A stretch of DNA of 64,000 bases from Ooceraea biroi (lineage: Eukaryota; Arthropoda; Insecta; Hymenoptera; Formicidae), in the NCBI RefSeq assembly GCF_003672135.1, contig NC_039512.1, positions 1,210,874 through 1,274,873 on the forward strand, in the 5' to 3' direction. The notes beneath the pieces are model-generated. The model was given only the letters and a program-made list of their open reading frames with translations, was not told the origin of the DNA and made no database searches. Made by a program: the position numbers and the translations under genes. Shown here one piece after another: positions 1 to 12,363 of this stretch (position 1 is its first letter; every line of letters starts with the position of its first letter).

Positions 1-1795
1 CCTTCAAGTTTAAAGAAACAGACAAGGGATCAACCGCTGGATCGCCTACGAAATCACCCAGCAAATCCGCCAAGTCGTTACCAAGAACTCCCGACACGCC
101 TTCAGCCACTGCCCTGGAAAAAAAGAGTAAGTTACTTTCTATTTCAGTAATTCAAAGATACTAGCTCTACTGCACGTGAATAAAATTAATATCCCCAACA
201 ATAAAAAAATTTGCTTAATATTACACATTGTTAAATAATAGAATTAAATCCAAACTACGTGTTCATAAATATCATAGAAGAAATCAGAATAAGGAAAATA
301 TTTTCTAAAAATCATGTTAAATCGACATTTATATCAAATAATCTCATGTCTTTTATGCATACAGAAGTGCCGATGAATAAAGTTCAAGTTGGCGCTGCGC
401 CTTCCCCGAACTTGAAAATCGTGCGATCGAAAATCGGTTCTCTGGACAACGCGAGTTACAAGCCGGGTGGCGGTAAAGTGAAGATAGAAAACAGAAAACT
501 GGACTTCAGCAAAGCGCAGCCGAAGATTGCCGCGAAAAATGATAAATACGCGCCCAGCGGTGGCGACAAAAAGGTTGATCTTTCGACCCCGATAATGAAT
601 TAATCACTCCTATTAACATTAATAACATTTGCGTTTTTCAGATTAACTCCACTTTCCTTTTCAGCATAATTGCCAGACACCAAAAATAATAAGCCGCGAA
701 AAATCGTGAAATATTGTAATTGTTAAGGCTTGAATACGCAGAGTTGTAATACTGAGAAATATGTTTATTATATAAAACTGAGAAATACACTTTTACGTAG
801 TGATCCCGCCAAGAGCGAACGAACGAATCTAACGATATAAAAAGAGAGGGGGCCAACCTCTGTAATAACCGCGAAAACTTTACGCGCTGCCAACTTAAAC
901 ATAAAGTCCCTTGTTATATTTTCCGCCCACTACTTAACAGTAATAATTATCATCTAACTTTAATCGTAGATCGCACAAGTGAAGCTCCAATGGAATGCCA
1001 AATCCAAAATTGGTTCCTTGGAGAACGCAACTTACAAGCCAGGCGGCGGCGACAAGAAGATCGAGACGGTGAAACTCGATTTCAAGGATAAAGCGAAGTC
1101 AAAAGTCGGATCCAAAGATAACGCGAAACATATTCCTGGTGGTGGCACCGTGAAGGTGAGATTCGCCGAAGTACACGCCGATATAACTTGTAGTTTAAAA
1201 CCTGTTCTTAATAACTTTAATCAGCTTTATAACTTTAATCAGCTGTATAAACGAACTGCTGGTTTATTAGTCGACCTTGTTACTTTTCTGATATATTTTT
1301 TGCAAGAAACCATTCCTAGTTAAGTAAAGTTAATTCAAATATTTAGTTTAAATGTAAAGCATCGTCGTTCCCAATTTTTACGATGTTTCAGTTAATAGCA
1401 TCAGCATGAAAATGTTATTACTTGCATCACACAGTTAATCCCGAAAATAATCATTAATAATCTGATGCCATGCATTTGTATGTATACATTGATATTTACA
1501 TTTTTATTGTTACAATTTTATTATTAACGTTTAATTATCTGAACGAAGGAGCAATACAGTCACATATATGCTGCTGTGTAATCATTACATAGTTTCCATC
1601 TCTTTATATCATATTATATTCATACAAAGTTCTCCTCATGACGTGCTGATAGCTAATTCGGTGGCAGAAGCTTTATGGAAATACATTTTGTTGCAAATGC
1701 TCGCTTCGTTCATCACGCCACAGAAACATTCAACATAATTATTCAGTATTATATTATTCCACATTTTGTTGAATGAATTGCATGTGGAATGCTGG

Positions 1796-1836
<41 letters not shown>

Positions 1837-4299
1837 CGCTGTTATAGTGCAAACGGATAGTTTCGAATTAGAAGTATGATCCAGCAAGTAAACAGCAAGC
1901 TATTTACATGTTGGCGCTCGTAAAGTAAAACTAATAATTACAAATTGGATGATTTCGCGTTTTATCGAGATTTTAAAATGTGTAATTCCAATTTGAAATT
2001 ATAAATTTAATTTACAAGCACCTAAACTCTTAGAGAGGAAGATATATATATATTTTATCGATCCATCATGTATATGCATCATCGTGACTTTTTGTTAAAG
2101 TCCAACTTGAAAAATGTTGGAAGCCACAACATCCATTTTTGCAGCTAATTCGTACGCATGCGTCTCTTGTCATTATTAACAACCATTGTTATTTCTTGGT
2201 GTTCAGTCTGCGACTCCACCTAAGACACCTCAGGAAACGAAGAACGACGTAAGTACGTCATATAGCTAGCGAAATAACGTGCGAATCAGCATATATCACG
2301 CTTTCTCCCTAACTTCTTTTCACTCCACTCTTTATCCGTATGGTCTGGTCTTCGTTGTGTCTGGTCGTGACATCATGAAAGAAGCCGAAATTAATTTCTC
2401 GTATTTCATTGGAATCGTGGAGGTAAAAGTGAACTGCAAAATTCGCGAAAGATCCCACACAAAGGTGCGATTATACCTAACGCGTACTCTGGAAATCGCT
2501 ATTTATAATCAGCGTGATAGCTCGGTGAGCAGTCTACTTCCACGATTTACGAGATACGAAAATATGTGCTTATCATCACGTTGCGATCGGTAAAGTTCTA
2601 TCTATATTTCCGGATATAGACGTCAGTAAGTAAAAAAGCTCACATTGGATGAAGAATTTAAGCATGTTTCTGCATGTTTCTAAAGTTATATAGATTTCTA
2701 AATTTATATAGATTATGTCCCGTTGGACAATCGCTGTTTATTGTTATTGCATTTGTCTTTAAACATAATGTTTGTTCATAATTCCTGGCGAGCAAATATT
2801 GTAATAAACAAAATAGATGTATTATCGTTTCTCTATGTGAGAAGAACAGTAAAACTTTTCTGTTTTCAGCTCCTTATTTCCATTTTCCTCTTAGTTGCTT
2901 ATCAAATCAGATTTCATCAGGATGGGAGTAATTCACAGCTTTCGTTCCTTCTTTCAGATTCCCTCGCAAAAGGTAGACATCAAAGCTGAAAGCAAAATAG
3001 GTTCATTGGATAATGTGAAGCACAAGCCAGGAGGTGGCGATAAGAAGATTTTCAACGACAGAGACTATCTTCGACAGACGAGTTCCAACGTTGAGAGTGT
3101 GAATGGCAGCGGATCTCAGGTATGTTCACATTTTTTCCACAAGAGGAAAATTTCGAGTTGTATCGCGGAATTTAATATTTTTGACACGGAAACTACGATT
3201 TCTTCTTTTCACAATCTTTTTCTCAGAGAAACCTACTGTGATATTAAGATAAAATTCGAGTTCAATAAATCATACTTTTCGTAATTTTTGCACCTAATAT
3301 TCACACCTATATGCTTAAACACGCGTTGCATGCGTCTTTGCAATGCCGTATGTTACACATTTAAACTTTGGCTGTACTAGAAATAATACCATATATCAAA
3401 GAGAAGAATTATATATAAAACATACAAATTGATTTCTCCTAAATAGATACCAAAATTTATATTTAAAAGTTATTTGAGAAAATTGGCTACTAGAATTTTT
3501 ATTGGAATTATTTATTTTTCAAACATATATATTTATGATATACACATATTTCTAAATTAAGAAATAAAATATTTAAACAAAGTTTAAATAGAACAAGAAG
3601 AATAATATTGCTAACACTAAATAGACTAATTTTTATATCGCACAATATGTGAATTGGCTTTTACTAGAATATAAAGTATTCTTCCTTCAACCTCGCTTCT
3701 ATTTTCCAAATCACATTCCACCAGTGTGAGTTATTTGGGCTGGTTGTTACCGCAAAAATATGCACTCTTCTCGCGACTGGGCGATTACGTTTTCAGCGGA
3801 ACGCAGATTCAAAACCATAATTTATCTACGCGGTAAATTAAACTTAACATTATAACTGTCTATTTCTTTCTATTTTAGATTTTGTCTGAAAAATAAAACA
3901 AATCAATAAACTATGATTAAAATTAATTGATGTTAAAATAATTAATACTACATATGACAGTGCTGTTATAAATGTGCGCATAACATAAAAACGTTAATAT
4001 AGAAAAAAGAACTCATGAGACAGATTTTTTGGAAGAATTTGTTAAGAATTCAGCTATCCTGAATTCAGGTAGAATACCTGATTCGGTTACCATCATTAAA
4101 AAGTAATATTTAAATAATTACATTAAAAAAGAAAAGGGCATTTATTTAGCCAATTTACACAGTAAAGTTTGCAAGGATGCCGCAGGCTTAATCCTGACGT
4201 GTCTTATGCCCGCAGAGCCCCGTGCCCTCTGGCGCGATCACCGACTCCGGCAAGAACGGCCTGCCAGCCTCGGACGAGAACCTGAACCAGGAATGCTAG
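1..4299 (+). CDS. tau: microtubule-associated protein tau, 3' part (five tubulin-binding repeats)
   Basis: Tau binds and stabilises microtubules, mainly in neurons. The exons I support are 1-126 (open at the window start), 365-573, 970-1155, 2207-2248, 2958-3119 and 4216-4299 (stop TAG 4297-4299). The first join is phase 1 and the rest are phase 0. Exon 1 is proline-directed-kinase bait (SPTKSPSKSAKS, RTPDTPS). Exon 365-573 holds the repeat VRSKIGSLDNASYKPGGG and a weaker one ending APSGG. Exon 970-1155 holds two (KIGSLENATYKPGGG; KVGSKDNAKHIPGGG) and exon 2958-3119 one (KIGSLDNVKHKPGGG). The tail ends with EC. Five repeats match the arthropod tau/MAP2/MAP4 family. The exon 2 donor (AAG/gttgat) is weak; the others are good. 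AATAAA at 5582-5587 could end a long 3' UTR. The family call is secure; the N-terminus is outside the window. Confidence 0.9.
1798..1833. repeat. (TA)n microsatellite
   Basis: An uninterrupted TA dinucleotide tract of about 36 bp lies in the tau intron between the exons ending at 1155 and starting at 2207. Confidence 0.95.
2207..2248 (+). CDS. tau: tau 42-nt cassette exon
   Basis: This 14-codon exon reads SATPPKTPQETKND. It lies between a pyrimidine-rich acceptor (gttcag) and a consensus donor (gtaagt). Both boundaries are phase 0, so it can be included or skipped without a frame change. It carries two TP sites typical of proline-directed kinases and sits between the fourth and fifth tubulin-binding repeats. 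Inclusion is inferred from splice sites and frame only. Confidence 0.7.
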
Positions 4300-5449
4300 G
4301 TCACGAAAAGTCGGCCGTTAGACCCGCTTTAACTATAATTATCATTTGCATATGATTAATCACGTTTACCTATCCAACCCCCAACCCCCCGTTCGGAGGA
4401 CGAGCGAGCGCGATCCTTGCGCGCACGATCGAGAGCGATATTGAAACGGACGGCGCACGGAACTCCTCCTAAAAAAAAGGAGCATTGTGATCGATGTGTC
4501 GTACGCATACGACGAGATTCACGCGACGGGCGAGCTTAATTAACAAAAACGAAGTGATATAACACGTTATCACGCTGCTGTTTACTGTATTAAGCCGTAC
4601 GCGAGAATTCCGAGCGTCTCCCACCCTGCATTTACAGCGATCCTCAGTTACAGTCCTCGGAAACACGAGCGAATATGCGTCACACGTAAAAAAAAGGCAC
4701 GCTCTGACACGTAATCTCTGTTACGTAAATCGTGGAGCAGGCAAGAGAAGCAAAACGAACTGAGAAAAATATTTTTTTCGCACCGCACCGCAATGAGGAA
4801 AACGGAGATTCGTTTTCACGCGCATAGTTGTCCCGCGACGACTTTTTCTGTCGAAAGTTACATTGTCGCTAATGATCGCCTCCGCGATTCTCCAAGTCAT
4901 TGTGTCGACATCTGTCAGTCGCCTTCACCATGTAGCGTCAACATATACAAATTGTCGATTTTTGATACGTATTTTGTGTGCCATAATCAGCATTACGAGC
5001 TACGATCATCGCGCATATCAGCGCGCGTCCATTCGTGCGACGATATGTTTTATCTATCGCAACACGTCACGCGTTACACGCAGGGCATAATCGCTTGAGG
5101 AGTTAAATCGATGTTAATGCACGCCAAGGTAACAAACGTATCGACACGAGGCGGAGAATAAGCCAGATTACAAACGACTTCGAATCCCTTAGCATACCTG
5201 GTTTCGTAAAGAAGTGAGCAACGTTATCCGTTACCTCGTTATTCGATTCACGGTATTCGCTGATCGTGCCTGCTATTGCAGACAATTGCGTGTAGTACGA
5301 ATCGCTCCTGTACCCTCGTAATTATTTTATTTACGATATATCCCTAGTCTCTTATTCACTCTCCTATTATATTTAGACGTAGAATGTTCTGATGAAAAAC
5401 TACACCGCTCACACCGTGCATTGTTGTAGCGTATACGCAGAAAGAGCCA

Positions 5450-5479
5450 TCCTGAGAGGACGTGCACGTCCTCTCAGGA
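5450..5479. repeat. perfect 30-bp palindrome
   Basis: The half-sequence TCCTGAGAGGACGTG is followed at once by its exact reverse complement, with no spacer. It lies about 1.15 kb downstream of the tau stop codon. As RNA it could form a 13-14 bp hairpin with a tiny loop. As DNA it is a symmetric site containing ACGTGCACGT. Confidence 0.95.
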
Positions 5480-6805
5480 GAAAACCGCTAGACATTAGAT
5501 TGTGACGTAAGTTCCTCCGGTCATAAGCTGTGACATAAGTTTTCCGGTCTTTTTCTTCAATTTCTCTTCGTATTTCGATCAAATAAATGATACATAATTC
5601 GATTTAGGAAAGAGAAATTGCCGGAAGCTCCGGAAAGTTTGAGTTAACAGCCTTTGTGCAATCCGAGGGGCCTATGTTACGATCTAGTTTTTGGAAATAC
5701 GAGACGCGTAAAGAACGCGCTAGTGTCTTGATCAGACGATCTTGATCAGCATCGCGTGTACGTTGCTTTTTACCGTCTTCATCATTTCGAGCAACGTCGT
5801 ATTACTTGAATCCAGCGAACGGCGGTTACCGCAAACGTAATCTTCGTTCGCGATGCGCGACCCGTCTGATTGATTTCTGAAGAGGCGAGAGATCGCGCAC
5901 GCAGCAATCTCGGTAATCTCGATCGACGCAGATGGATCGTTAGGGGAGCCAGTTGCGCCGACGCCGACGTCGCGGTTGATCATGGGATAAGTCGGTAGTT
6001 CTTGTGCTCTATCCGTATTGTGTTGTGACCGTGGCAACTATACACAGGAAGGATATATCGTGAAGTACCGCTATTATTATTGAGCTTTATGCAGAGTTAC
6101 CAATTAACCGAGATCGTCGGTGCAACGTGGCCGGGAGCCTCGAGTGAATCAGGCTTTTCGGGTGAAAGGAAAAGTGCCAGAGGAACAATGCAGCGGGTGG
6201 ATCGCGATCGCGAGATACCCGTTAGATATACTAGAGGACCGACTACAGATTCGCGCAGATTCGCTAGATGACAGGATATGCGAAATATTCGTGTAAACCT
6301 TATTGTAGATACGTAATCGATACGTATGCTGTACCGTTGCACCCTTTCCCCCTCACACATGACGCATCGCTGATGCGAGAGCATCGAAAACGCGACAGAC
6401 GATGAGAGACGTTTCTTGTCGACGGAGAGGAGAGATTGATGACGGGAAGTGGCCGAGAGTCGCGCGCGACCACGCCAAAAATAAAAAATCTCTCACTCAC
6501 GTCATCACCACTACCTTAGGTACCTTGTGCAACTCACACGCTACATCGCTAGAGAGAGATATGTAACACATTAATTTACACTGTACTGCTTCCACACATG
6601 GATTATACTAAAAGATGATATACTTTGACTCGATTAACATGTTGCGATATCTCACGGAAAAAACAAAACGATTATTAACGTTAGACCCTCGTAATTGTCG
6701 CAAGTTACCACTTCGTACGAACGCAATAGTGTAACGACCGTCCAGCGTCTCCTGGACAGGCATTATAATAATATTTTTGTTTTTAAATTTATACATGCGT
6801 TCTCT

Positions 6806-6808
<3 letters not shown>

Positions 6809-6850
<42 letters not shown>
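6809..6850. repeat. (TC)n microsatellite
   Basis: A 42-bp TC dinucleotide tract. It creates an artificial Ser/Leu-repeat open frame, which is not a gene. Confidence 0.95.
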
Positions 6851-6853
<3 letters not shown>

Positions 6854-7814
6854 ACCTGAACACATCCTTCCCCAATTTTTTCGCCGAGGAAGAAAGAAGC
6901 AGCTGCACGTTGTCTGTTATTTTATAAAAATATATGTAGAACGCAATTTCACGTATTCCACGTATTATCTAAATGAGATTTTTCAAGAATAAAATATTAT
7001 TTAAAAGATACGTATAATTGTTGTCATGCGATGGGTAACATGTAGGAGTAAGACTTTCGGCCACACAGACTCTTTTTGCAATCCACTGAAATTCTTTAAT
7101 TAAATTCTTCAAATGATGTAAAAGCGCAATCAGAGAGTAATTCTTGCAAGAACAAATTAATTAAAAGAAAGTGACAGAAATCGGCATGAAATTAAAACTC
7201 TTTATTCTTTCGACATAAGATATCAAATTTAATTCTTGTGTTGACATAAAGTAAAACTGAATATAGAAAGAATCTGTTAAATTTCTTTTCATACCACGTT
7301 TGATACATCAGAAACTCAATAATAATTGCAGTTTATTGTTTATTAGTTTTAAAGAAACTAGTAACTAAACTTCAGAATGAAGACCCATCAGTTCCTTCAA
7401 ATTTAATTACTTTGTGCAAGATATACATCATCCATACAAGGAGACTCAAATATCAGGCATGATCCTAAAACTAATCCCTGCGGTTTGGCACGAACGGTAC
7501 CGGCAAACACGAGTAAGCTCCTCAGTCCATCCTTACCAATATCTACTAGAAGTATTTAGAAAATCTACCACCTTAAAAGGATAATACGCACAGCGTGTGC
7601 CTCACCCTCACGTGCAATTTACCCAAGGTTCGCAAAGCATCGCCATTCACCGCCTATCGATCAAGGTCAGTCTGCACACACTACGTAATTCTACGTAACA
7701 AGGGGCACGTCCAGTATTACAATCATTGAGTAGTCAGCTGGACGCACCCGAAAACATATTATTTATCATATCTACCATTAAATGCTCAAAAATAAATTAT
7801 TGTCGCAATTTCAG

Positions 7815-8411
7815 GCTCAGTCTCCTACACAGGGTGACCGTCATCTTGCAAACGATTCGAGAAACGGCGACGAGATACCGCAGCCTCAGCCGCCGCCCTC
7901 CACGCCGGTAAAAACTCGCAATGTCACGTCACCCACGTCCGTCGTGACACCCCAAGCTGTCAGAAGCGGACTGGCCAGATCTCCGGAAGCCACAACACCC
8001 AGGAAGCAATTCACGCAGGAGACTGAAGCTCCGAATCTCACCAACGGACGTGCAATCAAAACACTTTCACCGGATGCGACAAATGGCAGGAACACGACGA
8101 AAGATCGCTCACCGAGATCACCGATCTCACCACGTCCACCGAGTAGCCTGCGCGTCAAATCCGCCAGCGATAAAACCAACCCCGGTACTCCAGGAAGAAC
8201 ATCCCCCGCAACACCTAGGAAAACATCTCCCGGCACACCTGGCAGAATGTTTCCCAACACACCAAGGAAATCGCCGCCCCCAAAAGAGTTGCGTCTTCCG
8301 AAACTCGCGTCTTCGCCGACACCGCAAGAAGAAAATCCGATGGCTCCCGACACTCACTCGAAAATCAATTTACCCAAGTTGATCGAGCCAGCTTCGCGGA
8401 TGGCGTATTGA
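7815..8411 (+). CDS. Pro/Ser/Thr-rich exon, candidate alternative tau 3' terminal exon
   Basis: This open frame of 198 codons follows a good acceptor (caatttcag at 7806-7814) and ends in TGA 8409-8411. It starts in phase 0, so it can join directly to the tau exon ending at 3119, or to those ending at 1155 or 2248, replacing the 4216-4299 exon. The protein is basic and disordered-looking, with many SP/TP sites. A near-tandem repeat lies around residues 128-160 (TPGRTSPATPRK then TPGRMFPNTPRK). This resembles the proline-rich region of tau, not its repeats. An in-frame ATG at 7782 upstream of the acceptor means it could instead be a single-exon gene (209 codons). No other gene on this strand lies between it and tau. 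The exon is well supported; its membership in tau is inference. Confidence 0.65.
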   Translation, partial: AQSPTQGDRHLANDSRNGDEIPQPQPPPSTPVKTRNVTSPTSVVTPQAVRSGLARSPEATTPRKQFTQETEAPNLTNGRAIKTLSPDATNGRNTTKDRSPRSPISPRPPSSLRVKSASDKTNPGTPGRTSPATPRKTSPGTPGRMFPNTPRKSPPPKELRLPKLASSPTPQEENPMAPDTHSKINLPKLIEPASRMAY

Positions 8412-9541
8412 GATTATAAGATGAAAGAAATGGACTTTCTAGCAGTTGATATGTTAGGATGTTTCAGGTTTCCCGCATTTGTTTTCCTTCATTTGCCGCT
8501 TCTTACAACAATTCAAAGTCCATCTTTTCTTAGTGAAAATTTTATTTTATATATTTGCCACGAGTTTCTATTTGATTTCAAGTATCTCTAAAGCCTTAAC
8601 GGAATGTTGAAGTTAAAAGTCTAATGAAAAATATTAGGTCGATGCATAAGAAGGAAAGAAGGATCATCTTTTGAGGCGATCCACTCACCGATCCATCGGC
8701 AAGAACTTATGTACCTAATAAGTAAAAATAAGATTTTGCACTAGAACTCTTACAAATATGAGGATTGTTGGTGCATCAATATTCTTAAGGAAAGATTCAC
8801 TTTAAATTTCAATTTAAAAACGCATATGAAAGTGTTAGCTCTATAGAACCCTGTCCATCGCATAAAAGTGAGTGCAAAATAATTAGAAACTTAAGATAAT
8901 AATAGAGGATTCGTAACAAAGCACTTGCCAGAATAGGTCTTCTTTTTATTAATAAGTAAAAATATTTTGAATATAGGTTTTTTATTAAAAAATTCAGATA
9001 AACTCGAAAATGAACTAGAAATTCAAGGCAAAACGGAATAAGAACTTGATTTTTACACAAGTGCTACTTTTCCAACTAAATTATGTAATTTCTAACCCGT
9101 ATCTTCTGTAGAAGACTAATGGGTGTCAGAAATGCTATTTGAACATATTAACAACCTTTAGTAAATTATCGACAATATTATTTCCGAAACAAACTCTTGA
9201 TATTTTTTGCTGGTTTGTTCTTTAGAAGTCTATCCATATAAAAAATAGATGTAATAATAATAATATATCATAATTAATTATTAGATCAATTTTTGAATAG
9301 GTTAGACTTTTTGTAAAATGCTTTAAACTATTCGATTATTAACATTGCCTTGCTTGACGCAAAATATATTCTTCAAAGATAGATAAAAGATAGTGCGAAG
9401 TATGTAATTCAGTATATCTGCACGTTATCATGTGAAGAATGAAAAATTAAAGGAAGACACATGAAAAGGCATACAGATACAAGGAATTGAGAATTAATAT
9501 ATACAAGATTTATAGAAGTAAAAATTGACGTATATATACAC

Positions 9542-9545
<4 letters not shown>

Positions 9546-9582
<37 letters not shown>
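9546..9582. repeat. (AT)n microsatellite
   Basis: A TA/AT dinucleotide tract of about 37 bp, just beyond the putative Cdk2 poly(A) site. Confidence 0.95.
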
Positions 9583-9585
<3 letters not shown>

Positions 9586-9661
9586 AACTATGTTACATAA
9601 TTGAACACACTTTGCTATAGCCCAACCAATTAGGAGCATCATCCAAAATTATTTTGCGCGC

Positions 9662-9667
9662 TTTATT
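9662..9667 (-). terminator. Cdk2 polyadenylation signal
   Basis: AATAAA on the minus strand, 68 bp past the Cdk2 stop codon. It is the first consensus signal after the stop and implies a short 3' UTR. Confidence 0.6.
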
Positions 9668-9734
9668 AAGTTTTATATGAAAATCTATAAAAATACATTA
9701 CGCGTTAATCGACGCGTAAAGCGATAAATCTACG

Positions 9735-12363
9735 TCAGTTCTTCTTTGGCAGTGGTGGCGGAACTAATTTAACCCCCGCAAAGTAAGGGTGGCTCAATCC
9801 TTTCCGTGCTGTTATTCTCTGGTTAGGATCGTACGTTAGCAGTTTCTGAAAACATAAAGAGAGACGTTGTGAGACAAGTACATAATTTCCAGTACGTTTC
9901 CACGAGGACGTCATCAGCTTTTCCCATCGTACTTACTAAAATTAAATTTTTGGCATCGTCATCAAGAGTGGGTAAAACATCCCCTAAATTGGTCGCTTCC
10001 CATCTGGGAAATCTGGACGTGTAGTCCGGCAGTTGTGATACTCCAGGCCAAATTGTCTCGTCCGGTGTGCCAAGCATACGAAATATCCTGAACAGCTGAT
10101 CTATTTCAGAGTCTCCGGGAAACAGGGCTCTTCTGGTCGCCTGCAAAGATCGATCCTGTAAGATTCTCGCAAACACGCAATCAATGACTCTCGCAATCAA
10201 TTTTCATGTACCATTTCCGCGAATATGCAGCCGAGGCTCCATATGTCTAGCGCGCACGTGTACAATTTCGTTCCTAAGAGGACCTCCGGTGCGCGATACC
10301 AGAGCGTAACAACCTCGTGCGTATACGTGCGCACGGGTACGCCGATCATTCTGGCCAGTCCGAAATCGGCCAGCTTAATGTGGCCATCCCGGTCTATCAG
10401 TAGATTCTGCGGTTTCAAATCTCTGTGCAGTATACAACGCAGGTGACAAAAAGAGATTGCCTTTAGCAACTGAAAGAGATAACTCTGTAACAAGCAGAAA
10501 GTGTTTTTTATTTTTAAGACACGTCGTGACATTCACGTTGAAGGCGCGACGGATCCGGTACCTTGACGAGCGCTGGTTCTAAACCTCCCTTAACCGAGTC
10601 CAGCAACTTTCTAAGATCCTGCTGCAGAAATTCAAAGACGAGATACAGATGCTTGTCGCCATCGACGACATCAAACAACTGTATGATGTTTGGATGAGCG
10701 AGGTCTTTCAGTAACGATATCTCCCGAATGGCAGTGGATGGTACGCCTTCCCTTTCCCTGGTTTAAAGCATTATTATTTAATTAAAGAAATATTGATTGA
10801 GAAGTAAAACATCAACGCAAAATAGTACTTGAATACATTATAGAAAAATCGTTTCCTGTGTTAAGTGGTGCCGATATTTTGATTTGAGTCATTTACATTT
10901 ACATCTTACATATGTGTTAGGGAAACATGTGTGATAACATAACATTTACATTAATTCACTCGAAAACAGACGTAAAAGCAATTTTGTTAATTTCTATTTA
11001 TATTTAAACAAATGTTACCTCCAGTGAAAATGTACTATACAGCATATATGTATATACACACACACAAATACGTAGAAATTCTTATTTAAAAAATAATCTT
11101 AATAACTATCGTATCGTTAAATTAATATAATTACATAATATATATTAAATAAAAAATACCACAAATCAAAAACCAGGCGAGCATGGCACAATGGGACAAG
11201 CTGAATAATGTGGTGCTACGAAAATTAGTATAACGTGGCCCCTGCAGATTCAGCTGACCCCAATATGCAAGTTGTTAGCAATGTGTTAGCAGTGTGCACA
11301 AGCAAAAGCCCAGCTGATATTGCAATTCTGCAAACTGATAATCTTCAACGCATGTATAAGTAAGAGCCAAAATTAATTTTGTAGGATGACTTAAGTCAAC
11401 AGTGTATCTCAGCTGAATATTATATTGATTAGCTGTTATTTTATTGATAAGAGTACTAAATTAACGATTACAAATTATGCTAATTAAAAGAATAATTAAC
11501 GGTTTTTAATTAATTTACAAAGGAGCACAGAATGACACAAATCTTCGAAGATCAGCCAATATATTTTTCTGTTATTTGGACATTCTTATGAACGATTGTC
11601 ACACAAGTTTGTACATACTATTCTATATATATTATTCATAAGTGGGAAAAGAGAAATACTTATGAAAATGTTACATCAAGCATCAGAGAGCAGATATTAA
11701 TTAGTTGTGGAAACACATTCCACTAGATTAATAAAAGCTTATATCTTATGTTACGAGTTCTGCGCATATAAATAAACCATATGAAGGATAATAAAAGGGA
11801 ATATCTCAATAAATGTTTCTTTAAGAAGCGAATTAAAATGTGAAAAACAGTTAGTAATATTATCACATTTATTGCGTGATTAAAAGTACAAATGGAGAGA
11901 GTATTTTTCTATGTTGTGCCTTCAGTTATACCGTAATACACTACACAATCGCCGCTAAGAAAACTCTCAGTGATACAACAGCACAACGTGTTGGAACAAT
12001 GACTATTGTGGCTGAAGTAATCACGATTTCTCATTCATAGCTATTTGTCTACGGTTCTTGTTCGCGCCTAGAATTTCTTCACAGAATTTCCGGAGGAGTA
12101 TCTGATCTCGATGAGAAACGATGTCTGATTGAACGAAAGCGAGATTCAGCATTTATGATCCGTTTCGACGTGTTTACAAGTGAGGATAATGACCCTAAGA
12201 CGGAAGGAAGGTCCGCGCGGAAATGAACTTATCTCAATGCTACGTACGTCTCTAAACGGATTTTCTTGAGTGCTACTAGCTTGCCAGTAAGCTTATCCTT
12301 GGCTTTGTAGACCACCCCGTACGTCCCCTCGCCTATCTTCTCGATCTTCACGAAGTTGTCCAT
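9735..12363 (-). CDS. Cdk2: cyclin-dependent kinase 2, complete
   Basis: Ser/Thr kinase that, with cyclins E and A, drives S-phase entry in the nucleus. Exons in transcript order are 12363-12248, 10757-10562, 10484-10212, 10140-9937 and 9845-9735. They join in phase (2,0,0,0) into 299 residues; human CDK2 has 298. Visible motifs are the glycine loop GEGTYG (11-16, with inhibitory sites T14 and Y15), ATP lysine K33, the cyclin-binding PSTAIRE helix (45-51), HRDLKPQN (124-131, catalytic D126), DFG (144-146) and the T-loop RTYTHEVVTLWYRAPE with activating T159. FPGDSEIDQLFRIFR and GTPDETIWPGV favour Cdk2 over Cdk1. The start is the first ATG after an in-frame stop. The ~1.5-kb first intron (10758-12247) holds nothing I recognise. 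All kinase residues are intact. Confidence 0.94.

Larger units (their letters stand above)
4300..7814 (+). other. tau 3' flank / possible long terminal intron
   Basis: No supported exon lies here. The stretch is either tau 3' UTR plus intergenic DNA or, for the alternative isoform, the last intron. It holds AATAAA at 5582-5587, a perfect 30-bp palindrome at 5450-5479, an imperfect 21-bp direct repeat at 5500-5550 and a (TC)n tract at 6809-6850. Open frames here are short and lack splice or coding support. Confidence 0.6.
8412..9734. other. convergent 3' flanks between the Pro-rich exon and Cdk2
   Basis: AT-rich tail-to-tail spacer holding the 3' UTRs of the + strand exon ending at 8411 and of Cdk2. 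It contains an (AT)n tract at 9546-9582 and a minus-strand poly(A) signal at 9662-9667. I see no coding region. Confidence 0.7.
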
